Of a DNA stretch of 64,000 nt, positions 11,328 to 21,058 are shown one piece after another. Source of the stretch: Phycomyces blakesleeanus NRRL 1555(-) (Eukaryota > Mucoromycota > Mucoromycetes > Mucorales > Phycomycetaceae); assembly GCF_001638985.1 (NCBI RefSeq), contig NW_017265173.1:73062-137061 (forward strand), read 5' to 3'. Within the stretch, counting starts at the first letter, position 1. Every line of letters begins with the position of its first letter. A program made the translations under genes and the position numbers. Below the pieces are notes generated by a model. It was not told the DNA's origin and searched no databases. It saw nothing but the letters and a program-made list of their open reading frames with translations.

Positions 11328-14300
11328 CTAGTGCCAGAGAGAACCATGATCGGCTTCATGTGTGTAGTTGTCATTAGGATTTCATAGCATGTCAATATGC
11401 CATAGTATTGTAAGAAGAGCTTTCCAATATAGAGGGCTTGGATGTGTAGACGAGATTGGTAGTGCTGATATAGCAAAGTCAATGATGTTGTCTTCATCTG
11501 TGGGTGGTGCTGGAAGTTGAGAGAACAGCTGAGATGGGATTGTGATGCAGAATTGGAGATGGCGTCTTGAAGTATGATCAAAGCCACATGCACACTCCTT
11601 TGGCTTACCAGGCAACCAGTCCATTCTCCAACGTACTAGACAGCCATGTTCTATGCGTGTAGCAGGAAGAAACAATACAGGATCAACTTCAAGAAGAGGG
11701 TGGCAAGCTTGGATGAGAATCTTAGTGTTGGTAAGACGAAAGTGAGCAAACTTTTCTTGTCTAAAAAACTCAAAGTGCTTGGATAGTTTTATGCGGCTGG
11801 AGCAATTAAGATCAGAAGGAATGCTGGTAAAAAGAAGGTTTGTGTGAAGAGTGGATAGTGTTGATGCTTGGAGATGATGAGAATAGAGCAGAGAGAGAAG
11901 ACAAGCAGAAGGAAGAGTGTGTGCCCGAAGACAAAATTTTGTTTTGAGAATGTCAACGCAAAAAGTCATACTGGGCAGGTTGCAGATATGTTTCAAGACC
12001 GCAGTAGATGAAGTTGCATGGCCACCAACAATCATTCGCAAGCATTTATCTTGAATTTTCTCTAGAAGTAAAACATCTTTTTGCAAAAGACATGTGATTG
12101 CAAGACCATACTCGAATTTTGGTCGTATAAAGGTTTTGAACAGACATGAACTTAAGAGCAAACTGAAATCAGATCTACATGCACCAACAGCAGTAAGAGT
12201 TGCCATAGCAGCCAATGCTCCAGAACAACGATGAGTGACAACAGATGGTCCAAAGATGTCTTTGTTACGGAAAGGTATACCCAAGTATATAAACTCATTT
12301 ACTGCAGGAAGCAACTCGCCATACAGAGAGATAGTAGAACGTGGTAAAGATCGTGAAGGAGGATAGAGTACAGCACATTTCGAAGGACTCCAACGGTAGC
12401 CAAGCTGGAAGGAGTGTTGGGCAGCAAGGTCAAGCATACTCTGAACATCAGTGACAGAGCCAAAGATAGCAACATCATCAGCAAAAAGAAGACTGTTAAT
12501 GGCAGTAGGCAAGTGAATGTGTTGAAAGTCATTCACATCTGATGGGGCAAGAAGAGAATTGTAAGCATCCAATGAGGAAGGAGAGGTTGATGGGATATGT
12601 GTTGAGGTGAGTGGTGATGCAACTGTGCGGAGTATTGGTGGCAGGGAGTTGATATAGATTGAATACAAATGTGGACTGAGAACGGAACCTTGAAGGACGC
12701 CTGTGGTGGGAGAAAAAGAATGAGAAGAGAAGTTGCCAAGAAGAACAGATATAGAGACATTATCAAACATATTGACAAGAAGTCCAAGTAAAGCTGGTGG
12801 TGTGTGACGTCTAGCAAGAGCATCCCAAATGACTCGTCAATCTACTGTATCATAAGCTGCCTTTATGTCTAAGAATGCAACAACAGGATAATGGTGATGG
12901 CGGTGGAAGTGTGCTTTCATGAGGTCATGCAGACAGAGAGCTTGGTCCATGGCACCACGTCTAGGACGGAAACCACCCTGAGCAACATCCAGAGGAGGGA
13001 AAAACTTGTGAAGCACTGGAGAAATACACATTTCCATCAGTTTCCGCACAACAGAAGTTAGTGAAATAGGTCGATAGTTAGCAGCAATTGATGGATCTCC
13101 CTTTTTGTAAATGGGAAAAACTTGAGCCTGACGCCAAATAACAGGTACATATGACCATTGCCAACAGATAGTGAACAAGAGTGAGAGTAGTGGAGCAATT
13201 TGTGGTCGAATTACTTTCAACATTTCTGCTCTGATGTGATCTGGGCCTGGTGCCTTGCGGTTAGGCATAAATTGCATGCATCCCTCTACCACTGAAGAAA
13301 CAAATGGTGAGTTGGCAGAGGCAAAAGGCAGACTAGTACTGTGAAGAGGAGGAGGAGGACGCTGATCTGGGAGGATACTGCCACTGTATACAGATGCAAG
13401 ATGCTCACACGTAATTGTTGCTGCTGTTGCTGGTCCATCACTATGTTGAAACATGTGCTGAGACTGCTGTCGGCGTTTGAGTTGCTTGGTCTTTGATGTT
13501 GCTTTGGAAAAGTCTTGTTCCATTGATTTGCAGAAAGCATGCCATGATTGGCGCTTAGATGATTGCACTTGATGTCGGAATTCTGCCTGCGCTTTGAGAT
13601 GCTTATCCCACCAATGAATTCTGTCTATACCACATGCATGGCGCCATTTCTTGTAGCAGAAATTATGGTGCTCTGCAGCTGCTTGAAGTACTGAATTCCA
13701 GAATTTTTTCTAGTGGGAAGGACGGGGAGGACGGTTGCCAATTGAGCTACTTAAAGAATTATAAATGAGTGAGTTGAATTCATCAGTTAGTGCATCAATT
13801 GGTGGACGTGAGGAAGGAGGGTGTTCGAAGGTTGATTGCAAAGTGGATTTGAGGTTGGTGAAATTAGTGACAAATGTGTAGGCATATAGTTTGAGAACAT
13901 CAGGTTCTTGAAGACGTGAGAGGTTACATGTTTTGCAAGATGGTGGTGGTGCATGTGATGTTGAATTGATGGCATATGTAAATGAAAGTGAAAGCAGACG
14001 GTGATCAGAGTTGAGTGAGAGGTCGGTATGAATGTTGAGAGTGGCATTGGTGAGAGACGTATTAGTGATAAACAGATCAATGATACTGCTTATCTTCACA
14101 TTTTGGCGGAATGAAATGAATGTAGGTGTGCATAGTGAGAGCTGGTCATTGACAACAGTAAGAGCACGTTCTTCTAACCATTGACAAAGAGCAAGACCTC
14201 AAGTGTTAGTAGCATAGTCACCAGTAAGTGAACCCAAACGTGAATTAAAATCGCCACATATAATAGTGTCATTGGTCAAAGGAATGGATGAGAGAACTGC

Positions 14301-14648
14301 AAGAGCATCATGGGTGAACATAGAGGGCGGTAAGTACAGGCATACAATTCTGAGGGAACCAATCTTGATGGCCAAAGCATAATTAGATGACATAGGAATC
14401 TGAGTGACAGGATAAGGACAGGATGGAGAAATAAGAACAGAAACACCCATAGAACCTCTGTAGCTGCCAGCTACAGGTGAACCATAAAGATGAATCTGGG
14501 ACCAAGAAGTGGGAAGACGAGATGGGGGGAGAAGCTATGTTTCAGTGATAAAAAGCATATGTAGAGAGTGACAGTGTTGAAGAACATCATAAATTGCACG
14601 AGGCTGCAGACCATTAGCATTCCAAATTCCTAATGAGATTTCACTCAT
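11328..14648 (-). pseudogene. LINE B ORF2 (endonuclease-reverse transcriptase), broken
   Basis: The same domain order as copy A is readable throughout. Stops relative to A include CGA to TGA after YATNT (about 14197), TGG to TAG after RPSH (about 13708), CGA to TGA after YDTVD (about 12837), a stop after HIDML (11382-11384, TGC to TGA) and TGG to TAG in the early ETWLL motif (about 14537). Most are transitions. The reverse transcriptase FADDVAIFG and the C-terminal CACGFDHTSRRHLQFC are preserved. Confidence 0.85.
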
Positions 14649-15556
14649 TCAGACATTGCAACAGAGGTACGACGAGATGGTGATTGGAAATCATGAATAC
14701 CAGCACCAGGACCAGAAACAGAATGAACAGGAATATCTTCCTTAGAGATCCAGCCTTGATCACAAAAGAAATGACCAACAGGAACAGCAACATGAGGATG
14801 AAGGTACTTGAGAGCCTTCAGACAACAATCAGAATGAAGTTCAGCAGCAACTTCTTCTAGCTCTGAATCAGAAAGAGACTTATATTTGGGATCTGCAATG
14901 TTTTTGGGATCCAAAGGGTCAAACGCATCTAAGATCTCAATGGCAACTGTGGTCAGAGTGGTCTGGAATTTCTCAGCATACTGGTTGTGAACTAGGATGC
15001 CAACTACATTCTTGACAGGAAAATTGATATCCAAGATGCGGCCAGTATCAACACCAAGTGTTTTCAAAGAGCTGCGCACTTCTCTATGTGTGAGACGACG
15101 TGAACGTGGGATATACACATATTGATATCCTTTGGGACCAGTGGGAATGGCAAACATTCTAGCAGAAGCAGCAACCCGGTGAACAGAAGGAGGTCTTGGA
15201 GTCTTGCGAACAGAAAGAGCAGTAGGAACAACAACAGAGTTGTGAGCAGCAGCAGCAGTTGTAGCCCATGTAGAAGCCTCAGTGCCAGGCTCCTTGGGTG
15301 TGATTGGTGCAGATGATGTTGATGCATTTGTTGTAATTTGGCAATTGCCCTGAGATGCTAATTGAGATCTGAGATCAGCAATTAGCTTTTCCGCATTAAC
15401 TAATTGAGCAGTTAATCTAGCATTAGTTGCAGCAAGAGATTCAAGTTCATTGGTACGTTGTTGTAGTGACATGAATTGGGCCTGCATGTTCCCCAGAAAT
15501 GAGGCGAGATCGGGTGACATTCCCTGCATGACAGAGGATGGCAGCAATGTTGACAT
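14645..15556 (-). CDS. LINE B ORF1 (coiled-coil RNA-binding-type protein), intact
   Basis: This is an open frame of 303 codons from MSTLLPSSVMQGM, nearly identical to ORF1 of copies A and E. An N-terminal coiled-coil region (MSLQQRTNELESLAATNARL onward) is followed by an alanine/threonine-rich linker and a conserved C-terminal domain (YQYVYIPRSRRLTH, DTGRILDINFPVK). The frame is open upstream to 15712, but the upstream part is not frame-conserved with subfamily 2, so I place the start at this methionine. Its stop overlaps the ORF2 start as ATGA. Confidence 0.75.
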   Translation of the reverse strand: MSTLLPSSVMQGMSPDLASFLGNMQAQFMSLQQRTNELESLAATNARLTAQLVNAEKLIADLRSQLASQGNCQITTNASTSSAPITPKEPGTEASTWATTAAAAHNSVVVPTALSVRKTPRPPSVHRVAASARMFAIPTGPKGYQYVYIPRSRRLTHREVRSSLKTLGVDTGRILDINFPVKNVVGILVHNQYAEKFQTTLTTVAIEILDAFDPLDPKNIADPKYKSLSDSELEEVAAELHSDCCLKALKYLHPHVAVPVGHFFCDQGWISKEDIPVHSVSGPGAGIHDFQSPSRRTSVAMSE

Positions 15557-15763
15557 TTGAGATCGCAAAAATGAAGAGTTGTCGGAATCGGCTGAAATTT
15601 TTTCTGCTGATAGATAAGGCAACAGTGGTAATGGATGCAATGTTTTTGACAATGGATGTAACGTTTTGAACAAGATGTAGGACGGATTGATGAAGCTTTT
15701 GTATGGATGCAACCAATTTTTTTGTTATGTCTTGTGTAACAGTAGCTTACGTGAAAGAGAGAT

Positions 15764-15777
15764 GGGGATGTAGCTCA
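15764..15777 (+). repeat. 14-bp tRNA-Ala 5' fragment between LINE B and LINE A
   Basis: GGGGATGTAGCTCA lies exactly between the 5' end of copy B and the 3' end of copy A. It equals tRNA-Ala nt 1-14 and is the remnant left when A inserted into the tRNA gene that then flanked B. Confidence 0.85.
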
Positions 15778-16083
15778 GGTTAAAGATTATTTTTATTAAG
15801 GAGATATCGCTGGCGATCTATAGATCATATAGCCTCCCAAGTACAAAAGAAAAAGAAAAAAAAAAGTCCAAAAGGATCACAAAAGACAAAAAAATGAATA
15901 GAAGAAGAGAAATAAACAATACTAAGCTAAAAGACTGAACCTGCTCTCCACTTTGCAGCTGTGTAAAAAGTTGTAACAGTGAAAGGGAGGAGACAGAATT
16001 GCAGATCTAGAAACCTTTCATGAATGAGAAGACAAAAATAAGAAGAAAAGAAGTAAAAGAAAACAGATATTAAATTATTAGAG

Positions 16084-19000
16084 CTAGTGCCAGAGAGAAC
16101 CATGATCGGTTTCATGTGTGTAGTTGCCATTAGGATTGCATAGCATGTCAATATGCCATAGTATTGTAAGAAGAGCTTTCCAATATAGAGGGCTTGGATG
16201 TGTAGACGAGATTGGTAGTGCTGATATAGCAAAGTCAATGATGTTGTCTTCATCTGTGGGTGGTGCTGGAAGTTGAGAGAACAGCTGAGATGGGATTGTG
16301 ATGCAGAATTGGAGATGGCGTCTTGAAGTATGATCAAAGCCACATGCACACTCCTTTGGCTTACCAGGCAACCAGCCCATTCTCCAACGTACTAGACGGC
16401 CACGTTCTATGCGTGTAGCAGGAAGAAACAATACAGGATCAACTTCAAGAAGAGGGCGGCAAGCTTGGATGAGAATCTTAGTGTTGGTGAGACGAAAGTG
16501 AGCAAACTTTTCTTGTCTAAAAGACTCAAAGTGCTTGGATAGTTTTATGCGGCTGGAGCAATTAAGATCAGGGGGAATGCTGGCAAAAAGAGGGTTTGTG
16601 TGAAGAGTGGATAGTGTTGATGCTTGGAGATGATGAGAATGGAGCAGAGAGAGAAGACAACCAGAAGGAAGAGTGTGTGCCCGAAGACAAAATTTTGTTT
16701 TGAGAATGTCAACGCGAAAAGCCATACTGGGCAGGTTGCAGATATGTTTCAAGACTGCAGTAGATGAAGTTGCATGGCCACCAACAATCATTCGCAAGCA
16801 TTTATCTTGAATTTTCTCTAGAAGTAAAACATCTTTTTGCAAAAGACATGTGATTGCAAGACCATACTCGAATTTTGGTCGTATAAAGGTTTTGAACAGA
16901 CGTGAACTTAAGAGCAAACTGAAACCAGATCTACATGCACCAACAGCAGTAAGAGTTGCCATAGCAGCCAATGCTCCAGAACGACGATGAGTGACAACAG
17001 ACGGTCCAAAGATGCCTTTGTTACAGAAAGGTATACCCAAGTATATAAACTCATTTACTGCAGGAAGCAACTCGCCATACAGAGAGATAGTAGAACGTGG
17101 TAAAGATCGTGAAGGAGGATAGAGTACAGCACATTTTGAAGGACTCCAACGGTAGCCAAGCTGGAAGGAGTGTTGGGCAGCAAGGTCAAGCATACTCTGA
17201 ACATCAGTGACAGAGCCAAAGATAGCAACATCATCAGCAAAAAGAAGACTGTTAATGGCAGTAGGCAAGTGAATGTGTTGAAAGTCATTCACATCTGATG
17301 GGGCAAGAAGAGAATTGTAAGCATCCAATGAGGAAGGAGAGGTTGATGGGATATGTGTTGAGGTGAGTGGTGATGCAACTGTGCGGAGTATTGGTGGCAG
17401 GGAGTTGATATAGATTGAATACAAATGTGGACTGAGAACGGAACCTTGAAGGACGCCTGTGGTGGGAGAAAAAGAATGAGAAGAGAAGTTGCCAAGAAGA
17501 ACAGATATAGAGACATTATCAAACATATTGACAAGAAGTCCAAGTAAAGCTGGTGGTGTGTGACGTCTAGCAAGAGCATCCCAAATGACTCGTCGGTCTA
17601 CTGTATCATAAGCTGCCTTTATGTCTAAGAATGCAACAACAGGATAATGGTGATGGCGGTGGAAGTGTGCTTTCATGAGGTCATGCAGACAGAGAGCTTG
17701 GTCCATGGCACCACGTCTAGGACGGAAACCACCCTGAGCAACATCCAGAGGAGGGGAAAACTTGTGAAGCACTGGAGAAATACACATTTCCATCAGTTTC
17801 CGCACAACAGAAGTTAGTGAAATAGGTCGATAGTTAGCAGCAATTGATGGATCTCCCTTTTTGTAAATGGGAAAAACTTGAGCCTGACGCCAAATAACAG
17901 GTACATATGACCATTGCCAACAGATGGTGAACAAGAGTGAGAGTAGTGGAGCAATTTGTGGTCGAATTACTTTCAACATTTCTGCTCTGATGTGATCTGG
18001 GCCTGGTGCCTTGCGGTTAGGCATAAATTGCATGCATCCCTCTACCACTGAAGAAACAAATGGCGAGTTGGCAGAGGCAAAAGGCAGACTAGTACTGTGA
18101 AGAGGAGGAGGAGGACGCTGATCTGGGAGGATACTGCCACTGTATACAGATGCAAGATGCTCACACATAATTGTTGCTGCTGTTGCTGGTCCATCACTAT
18201 GTTGAAACATGTGCTGAGGCTGCCGTCGGCGTTTGAGTAGCTTGATCTTTGATGTTGCTTTGGAAAAGTCTTGTTCCATTGATTTGCAGAAAGCATGCCA
18301 TGATTGGCGCTTAGATGATTGCACTTGATGTTGGAATTCTGCCTGCGCTTTGAGATGCTTATCCCACCAATGAATTCTGTCTATACCACATGCACGGCGC
18401 CATTTCTTGTAGCAGAAATTGCGGTGCTCTGCAGCTGCTTGAAGTACTGGATTCCAGAATTTTTTCCAGTGGGAAGGACGGGGAGGACGGTTGCCAATTG
18501 AGCTACTTAAAGAATTATAAATGAGTGAGTTGAATTCATCAGTTAGTGCATCAATTGGTGGACGTGAGGAAGGAGGGTGTTCGAAGGTCGATTGCAAAGT
18601 GGATTTGAGGTTGGTGGAATTAGTGACAAATGTGTGGGCATATAGTTTGAGAACATCAGGTTCTTGAAGACGTGAGAGGTTCCATGTTTTGCGAGATGGT
18701 GGTGGTGCATGTGATGTTGGATTGATGGCATATGTAAATGAAAGTGAAAGCAGACGGTGGTCAGAGTTGAGTGAGAGGTCGGTATGAATGTTGAGAGTGG
18801 CATTGGTGAGGGACATATTAGTGATAAACAGATCAATGATACTGCTTATCTCCACATTTTGGCGGAATGAAATGAATGTAGGTATGCATGGTGAGAGCTG
18901 GCCATTGACAACAGTAAGAGCACGTTCTTCTAACCATTGACAAAGAGCAAGACCTCGAGTGTTAGTAGCATAGTCACCAGTAAGTGAACCCAAACGTGAA

Positions 19001-19404
19001 TTAAGATCGCCGCAGATAATAGTGTCATTGGTCAAAGGAATGGATGAGAGAACTGCAAGAGCATCATGGGTGGACATAGAGGGCGGTAAGTACAGGCATA
19101 CAATTCTGAGGGAACCAATCTTGATGGCTAAAGCATAATTAGATGACATAGGAATCTGAGTGACAGGATAAGGACAAGATGGAGAAATAAGAACAGAAAC
19201 ACCCATAGAACCTCTGTAGCTGCCAGCTACAGGTGAACCATAAAGATGAATCTGGGACCAAGAAGTGGGGAGACGAGATGGGGGAAGAAGCCATGTTTCA
19301 GTGATAAAAAGCATATGTAGAGAGTGACAGTGTTGAAGAACATCATAAATTGCACGAGGCTGCAGACCATTAGCATTCCAAAGTCCTAATGAGATTTCAC
19401 TCAT
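16084..19404 (-). CDS. LINE A ORF2: apurinic-type endonuclease and reverse transcriptase
   Basis: This 1106-residue protein should nick the target and copy the element RNA by target-primed reverse transcription. The endonuclease domain is at about 1-225: WNANGL (9-14), ITETWLL (34-40), CGDLNSRLG (131-139, D133 and N135), SSIIDLF (187-193) and SDHRLL (214-219). The reverse transcriptase is at about 460-760: KAPGPDHIRAEML, YKKGDPSIAANYRPISL, FLDIKAAYDTVD, VLQGSVLSPHLYS and FADD (722-725). A C-terminal C-x-C-x8-H-x3-C cluster (CACGFDHTSRRHLQFC, 1019-1034) resembles zinc motifs at the ends of other LINE polymerases. No RNase H domain is seen. The start ATG lies in an ATGA overlap with ORF1. The one oddity is Leu134 where copies B and E have Phe. 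Confidence 0.93.
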   Translation of the reverse strand: MSEISLGLWNANGLQPRAIYDVLQHCHSLHMLFITETWLLPPSRLPTSWSQIHLYGSPVAGSYRGSMGVSVLISPSCPYPVTQIPMSSNYALAIKIGSLRIVCLYLPPSMSTHDALAVLSSIPLTNDTIICGDLNSRLGSLTGDYATNTRGLALCQWLEERALTVVNGQLSPCIPTFISFRQNVEISSIIDLFITNMSLTNATLNIHTDLSLNSDHRLLSLSFTYAINPTSHAPPPSRKTWNLSRLQEPDVLKLYAHTFVTNSTNLKSTLQSTFEHPPSSRPPIDALTDEFNSLIYNSLSSSIGNRPPRPSHWKKFWNPVLQAAAEHRNFCYKKWRRACGIDRIHWWDKHLKAQAEFQHQVQSSKRQSWHAFCKSMEQDFSKATSKIKLLKRRRQPQHMFQHSDGPATAATIMCEHLASVYSGSILPDQRPPPPLHSTSLPFASANSPFVSSVVEGCMQFMPNRKAPGPDHIRAEMLKVIRPQIAPLLSLLFTICWQWSYVPVIWRQAQVFPIYKKGDPSIAANYRPISLTSVVRKLMEMCISPVLHKFSPPLDVAQGGFRPRRGAMDQALCLHDLMKAHFHRHHHYPVVAFLDIKAAYDTVDRRVIWDALARRHTPPALLGLLVNMFDNVSISVLLGNFSSHSFSPTTGVLQGSVLSPHLYSIYINSLPPILRTVASPLTSTHIPSTSPSSLDAYNSLLAPSDVNDFQHIHLPTAINSLLFADDVAIFGSVTDVQSMLDLAAQHSFQLGYRWSPSKCAVLYPPSRSLPRSTISLYGELLPAVNEFIYLGIPFCNKGIFGPSVVTHRRSGALAAMATLTAVGACRSGFSLLLSSRLFKTFIRPKFEYGLAITCLLQKDVLLLEKIQDKCLRMIVGGHATSSTAVLKHICNLPSMAFRVDILKTKFCLRAHTLPSGCLLSLLHSHHLQASTLSTLHTNPLFASIPPDLNCSSRIKLSKHFESFRQEKFAHFRLTNTKILIQACRPLLEVDPVLFLPATRIERGRLVRWRMGWLPGKPKECACGFDHTSRRHLQFCITIPSQLFSQLPAPPTDEDNIIDFAISALPISSTHPSPLYWKALLTILWHIDMLCNPNGNYTHETDHGSLWH

Positions 19405-20312
19405 TCAGACATTGCAACAGAGGTACGACGAGATGGTGATTGGAAATCATGAATACCAGCACCAGGACCAGAAACAGAATGGACAGGAATATCTTCCTTA
19501 GAGATCCAGCCTTGATCACAAAAGAAATGACCAACAGGAACAGCAACATGAGGACGAAGGTACTTGAGAGCCTTCATACAACGATCAGAATGAAGTTCAG
19601 CAGCAACTTCTTCTAGCTCTGAATCAGAAAGAGACTTATATTTGGGATCTGCAATGTTTTTGGGATCCAAAGGGTCAAACGCATCTAAGATCTCAATGGC
19701 AACTGTGGTCAGAGTGGTCTGGAATTTCTCAGCATACTGGTTGTGAACTAGGATGCCAACTACATCCTTGGCAGGAAAATTGATATCCAAGATGCGGCCA
19801 GTATCAACACCAAGTGTTTTCAAAGAGTTGCGCACTTCTCTATGTGTGAGACGACGTGAACGTGGGATATACACATATTGATATCCTTTGGGACCAGTGG
19901 GAATGGCAAACATTCTAGCAGAAGCAGCAACCTGGCGAACAGAAGGAGGTCTTGGAGTCTTGCAAACAGAAAGAGCAGTAGGAACAACAACAGAGTTGTG
20001 AGCAGCAGCAGCAGTTGTAGCCCATGTAGAAGCCTCAGTGCCAGGCTCCTTGGGTGTGGTTGGTGCAGATGATGTTGATGCATTTGTTGTAATTTGGCAA
20101 TTGCCCTGAGATGCTAATTGAGATCTGAGATCAGCAATTAGCTTTTCCGCATTAACTAATTGAGCAGTTAATCTAGCATTAGTTGCAGCAAGAGATTCAA
20201 GTTCATTGGTACGTTGTTGTAGTGACATGAATTGGGCCTGCATGTTCCCCAGAAATGAGGCGAGATCGGGTGACATTCCCTGCATGACAGAGGATGGCAG
20301 CAATGTTGACAT
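19401..20312 (-). CDS. LINE A ORF1: coiled-coil protein
   Basis: A 303-residue protein starts MSTLLPSSVMQGMSPDL. Residues ~25-65 have the leucine/alanine spacing of a coiled coil (LQQRTNELESLAATNARL, then QLVNAEKLIADLRSQL). After a Ser/Thr/Ala-rich linker comes a conserved region with YQYVYIPRSRRLTHREV and LGVDTGRILDINFPA. The layout (coiled coil then compact domain) is like ORF1p of other LINEs, which binds element RNA; no named RNA-binding domain could be recognised. The frame is open a further 52 codons upstream, but that part shifts frame relative to subfamily 2, so this start is preferred. Confidence 0.8.
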   Translation of the reverse strand: MSTLLPSSVMQGMSPDLASFLGNMQAQFMSLQQRTNELESLAATNARLTAQLVNAEKLIADLRSQLASQGNCQITTNASTSSAPTTPKEPGTEASTWATTAAAAHNSVVVPTALSVCKTPRPPSVRQVAASARMFAIPTGPKGYQYVYIPRSRRLTHREVRNSLKTLGVDTGRILDINFPAKDVVGILVHNQYAEKFQTTLTTVAIEILDAFDPLDPKNIADPKYKSLSDSELEEVAAELHSDRCMKALKYLRPHVAVPVGHFFCDQGWISKEDIPVHSVSGPGAGIHDFQSPSRRTSVAMSE

Positions 20313-20520
20313 TTGAGATCGCAAAAATGAAGAGTTGTCGGAATCGGCTGAAATTTTTTCTGCTGATAGATAAGGCAACAGTGGTAATGGATGCAATGTT
20401 TTTGACAATGGATGTAACGTTTTGAACAAGATGTAGGACAGATTGATGAAGCTTTTGTATGGATGCAACCAATTTTTTTGTTATGTCTTGTGTAACAGTA
20501 GCTTACGTGAAAGAGAGATG

Positions 20521-20593
20521 GGGGATGTAGCTCAAATGGTAGAGCGCTCGCTTAGCATGCGAGAGGCACTGGGATCGACGCCCAGCTTCTCCA
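20521..20593 (+). tRNA. tRNA-Ala (anticodon AGC)
   Basis: The 73 nt fold as a cloverleaf: acceptor GGGGATG with CTTCTCC, D arm GCTC/GAGC, anticodon stem CTCGC/GCGAG with loop TTAGCAT (anticodon AGC), T arm CTGGG/CCCAG with loop ATCGACG, and discriminator A. The G3:U70 wobble pair, the alanine identity element, is present; position 6-67 is a T-T mismatch. The internal promoter boxes are present (A box TAGCTCAAATGG, B box GATCGACGC). There is no intron. Its 5' flank is entirely the 5' end of LINE A, oriented away from it. Confidence 0.95.
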
Positions 20594-20779
20594 AATATAA
20601 TAATATTCTGATAATATTATATTTTTTACTTTGATTTTGTTGTACTTAATTTTTGTGATACAAGTTCTAGTGGCTTGTTATTATGTCAGAGTTGACATCG
20701 GTGACCAAAATCGGAAGTTACAAGCAACCAGTAACGGTTGACTTTTAGGGTAAAAGATCTTGACTTTGCTGATTAGTGT
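20594..20779 (+). repeat. tRNA-Ala 3' flank, repeated inverted at 41753-41933
   Basis: The DNA just downstream of this tRNA matches the flank of the second tRNA-Ala. About 140 bp (around 20635-20775) show only a handful of substitutions, while the ~35 bp nearest the tRNA differ more, with gaps. Homology stops after GGTAAAAGATCTTGACTT. The tRNA locus was therefore duplicated with its 3' flank, or belongs to a dispersed tRNA-containing family. Confidence 0.75.
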
Positions 20780-21058
20780 TTTATCTATGTTTTAGATGTT
20801 GGAGACGAGGAATATACACTGCAAAAACACCTTAAAATAATTGAATTCCACTTACCTGGAATTATCGATAATAGTAGCCAAAAAATTACAACCCAGGTCA
20901 TTTCCTGTGTTTAGCAGCGAGAATATATTTAAAGACATATCATTGGCCTAATATATATCAGAGTCCCTGAGAGAATTTTTTCAAAATAATAAAGACAATT
21001 ATAATAAGCAACAGCTGTTACACACTTCCTTTGTTATTAAAAAAAATTAAGTGAAAAA

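Larger units (their letters stand above)
11022..15763 (-). mobile_element. LINE copy B (subfamily 1), full length, several stops
   Basis: This is a full-length minus-strand LINE of about 4.74 kb, the same length as copy A and close to it in sequence. It lies between C and A in the array. Its 5' end abuts the GGGGATGTAGCTCA junction of copy A at 15764. Several nonsense changes in ORF2 separate it from the intact copy A, so it is likely dead but younger than C. Confidence 0.88.
15778..20520 (-). mobile_element. LINE copy A (subfamily 1), full length, intact
   Basis: This is a complete LINE of about 4.74 kb with two intact ORFs. Its 5' end (minus strand, ...TCTCTCTTTCACGTAAGCTA) starts one base from the 5' end of tRNA-Ala at 20521. 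Its 3' end (AATAATCTTTAAC) joins the 14-bp tRNA fragment at 15764-15777. The 3' UTR contains a palindrome GATCTATAGATC and a block ending GCAAAGTGGAGAGCAG that is conserved in every other copy. It has no poly(A) tail; the end is the A/T-rich AATAAAAATAATC. I consider it a candidate active element. Confidence 0.92.

Noticed and set aside
15122..15316. Open frames antisense to LINE ORF1 (also 19878-20072 and 42455-42649)
   Set aside because: They are shadows of the ORF1 coding strand; the serine/arginine-rich sequence arises from the complement of the Ala/Leu-rich region.
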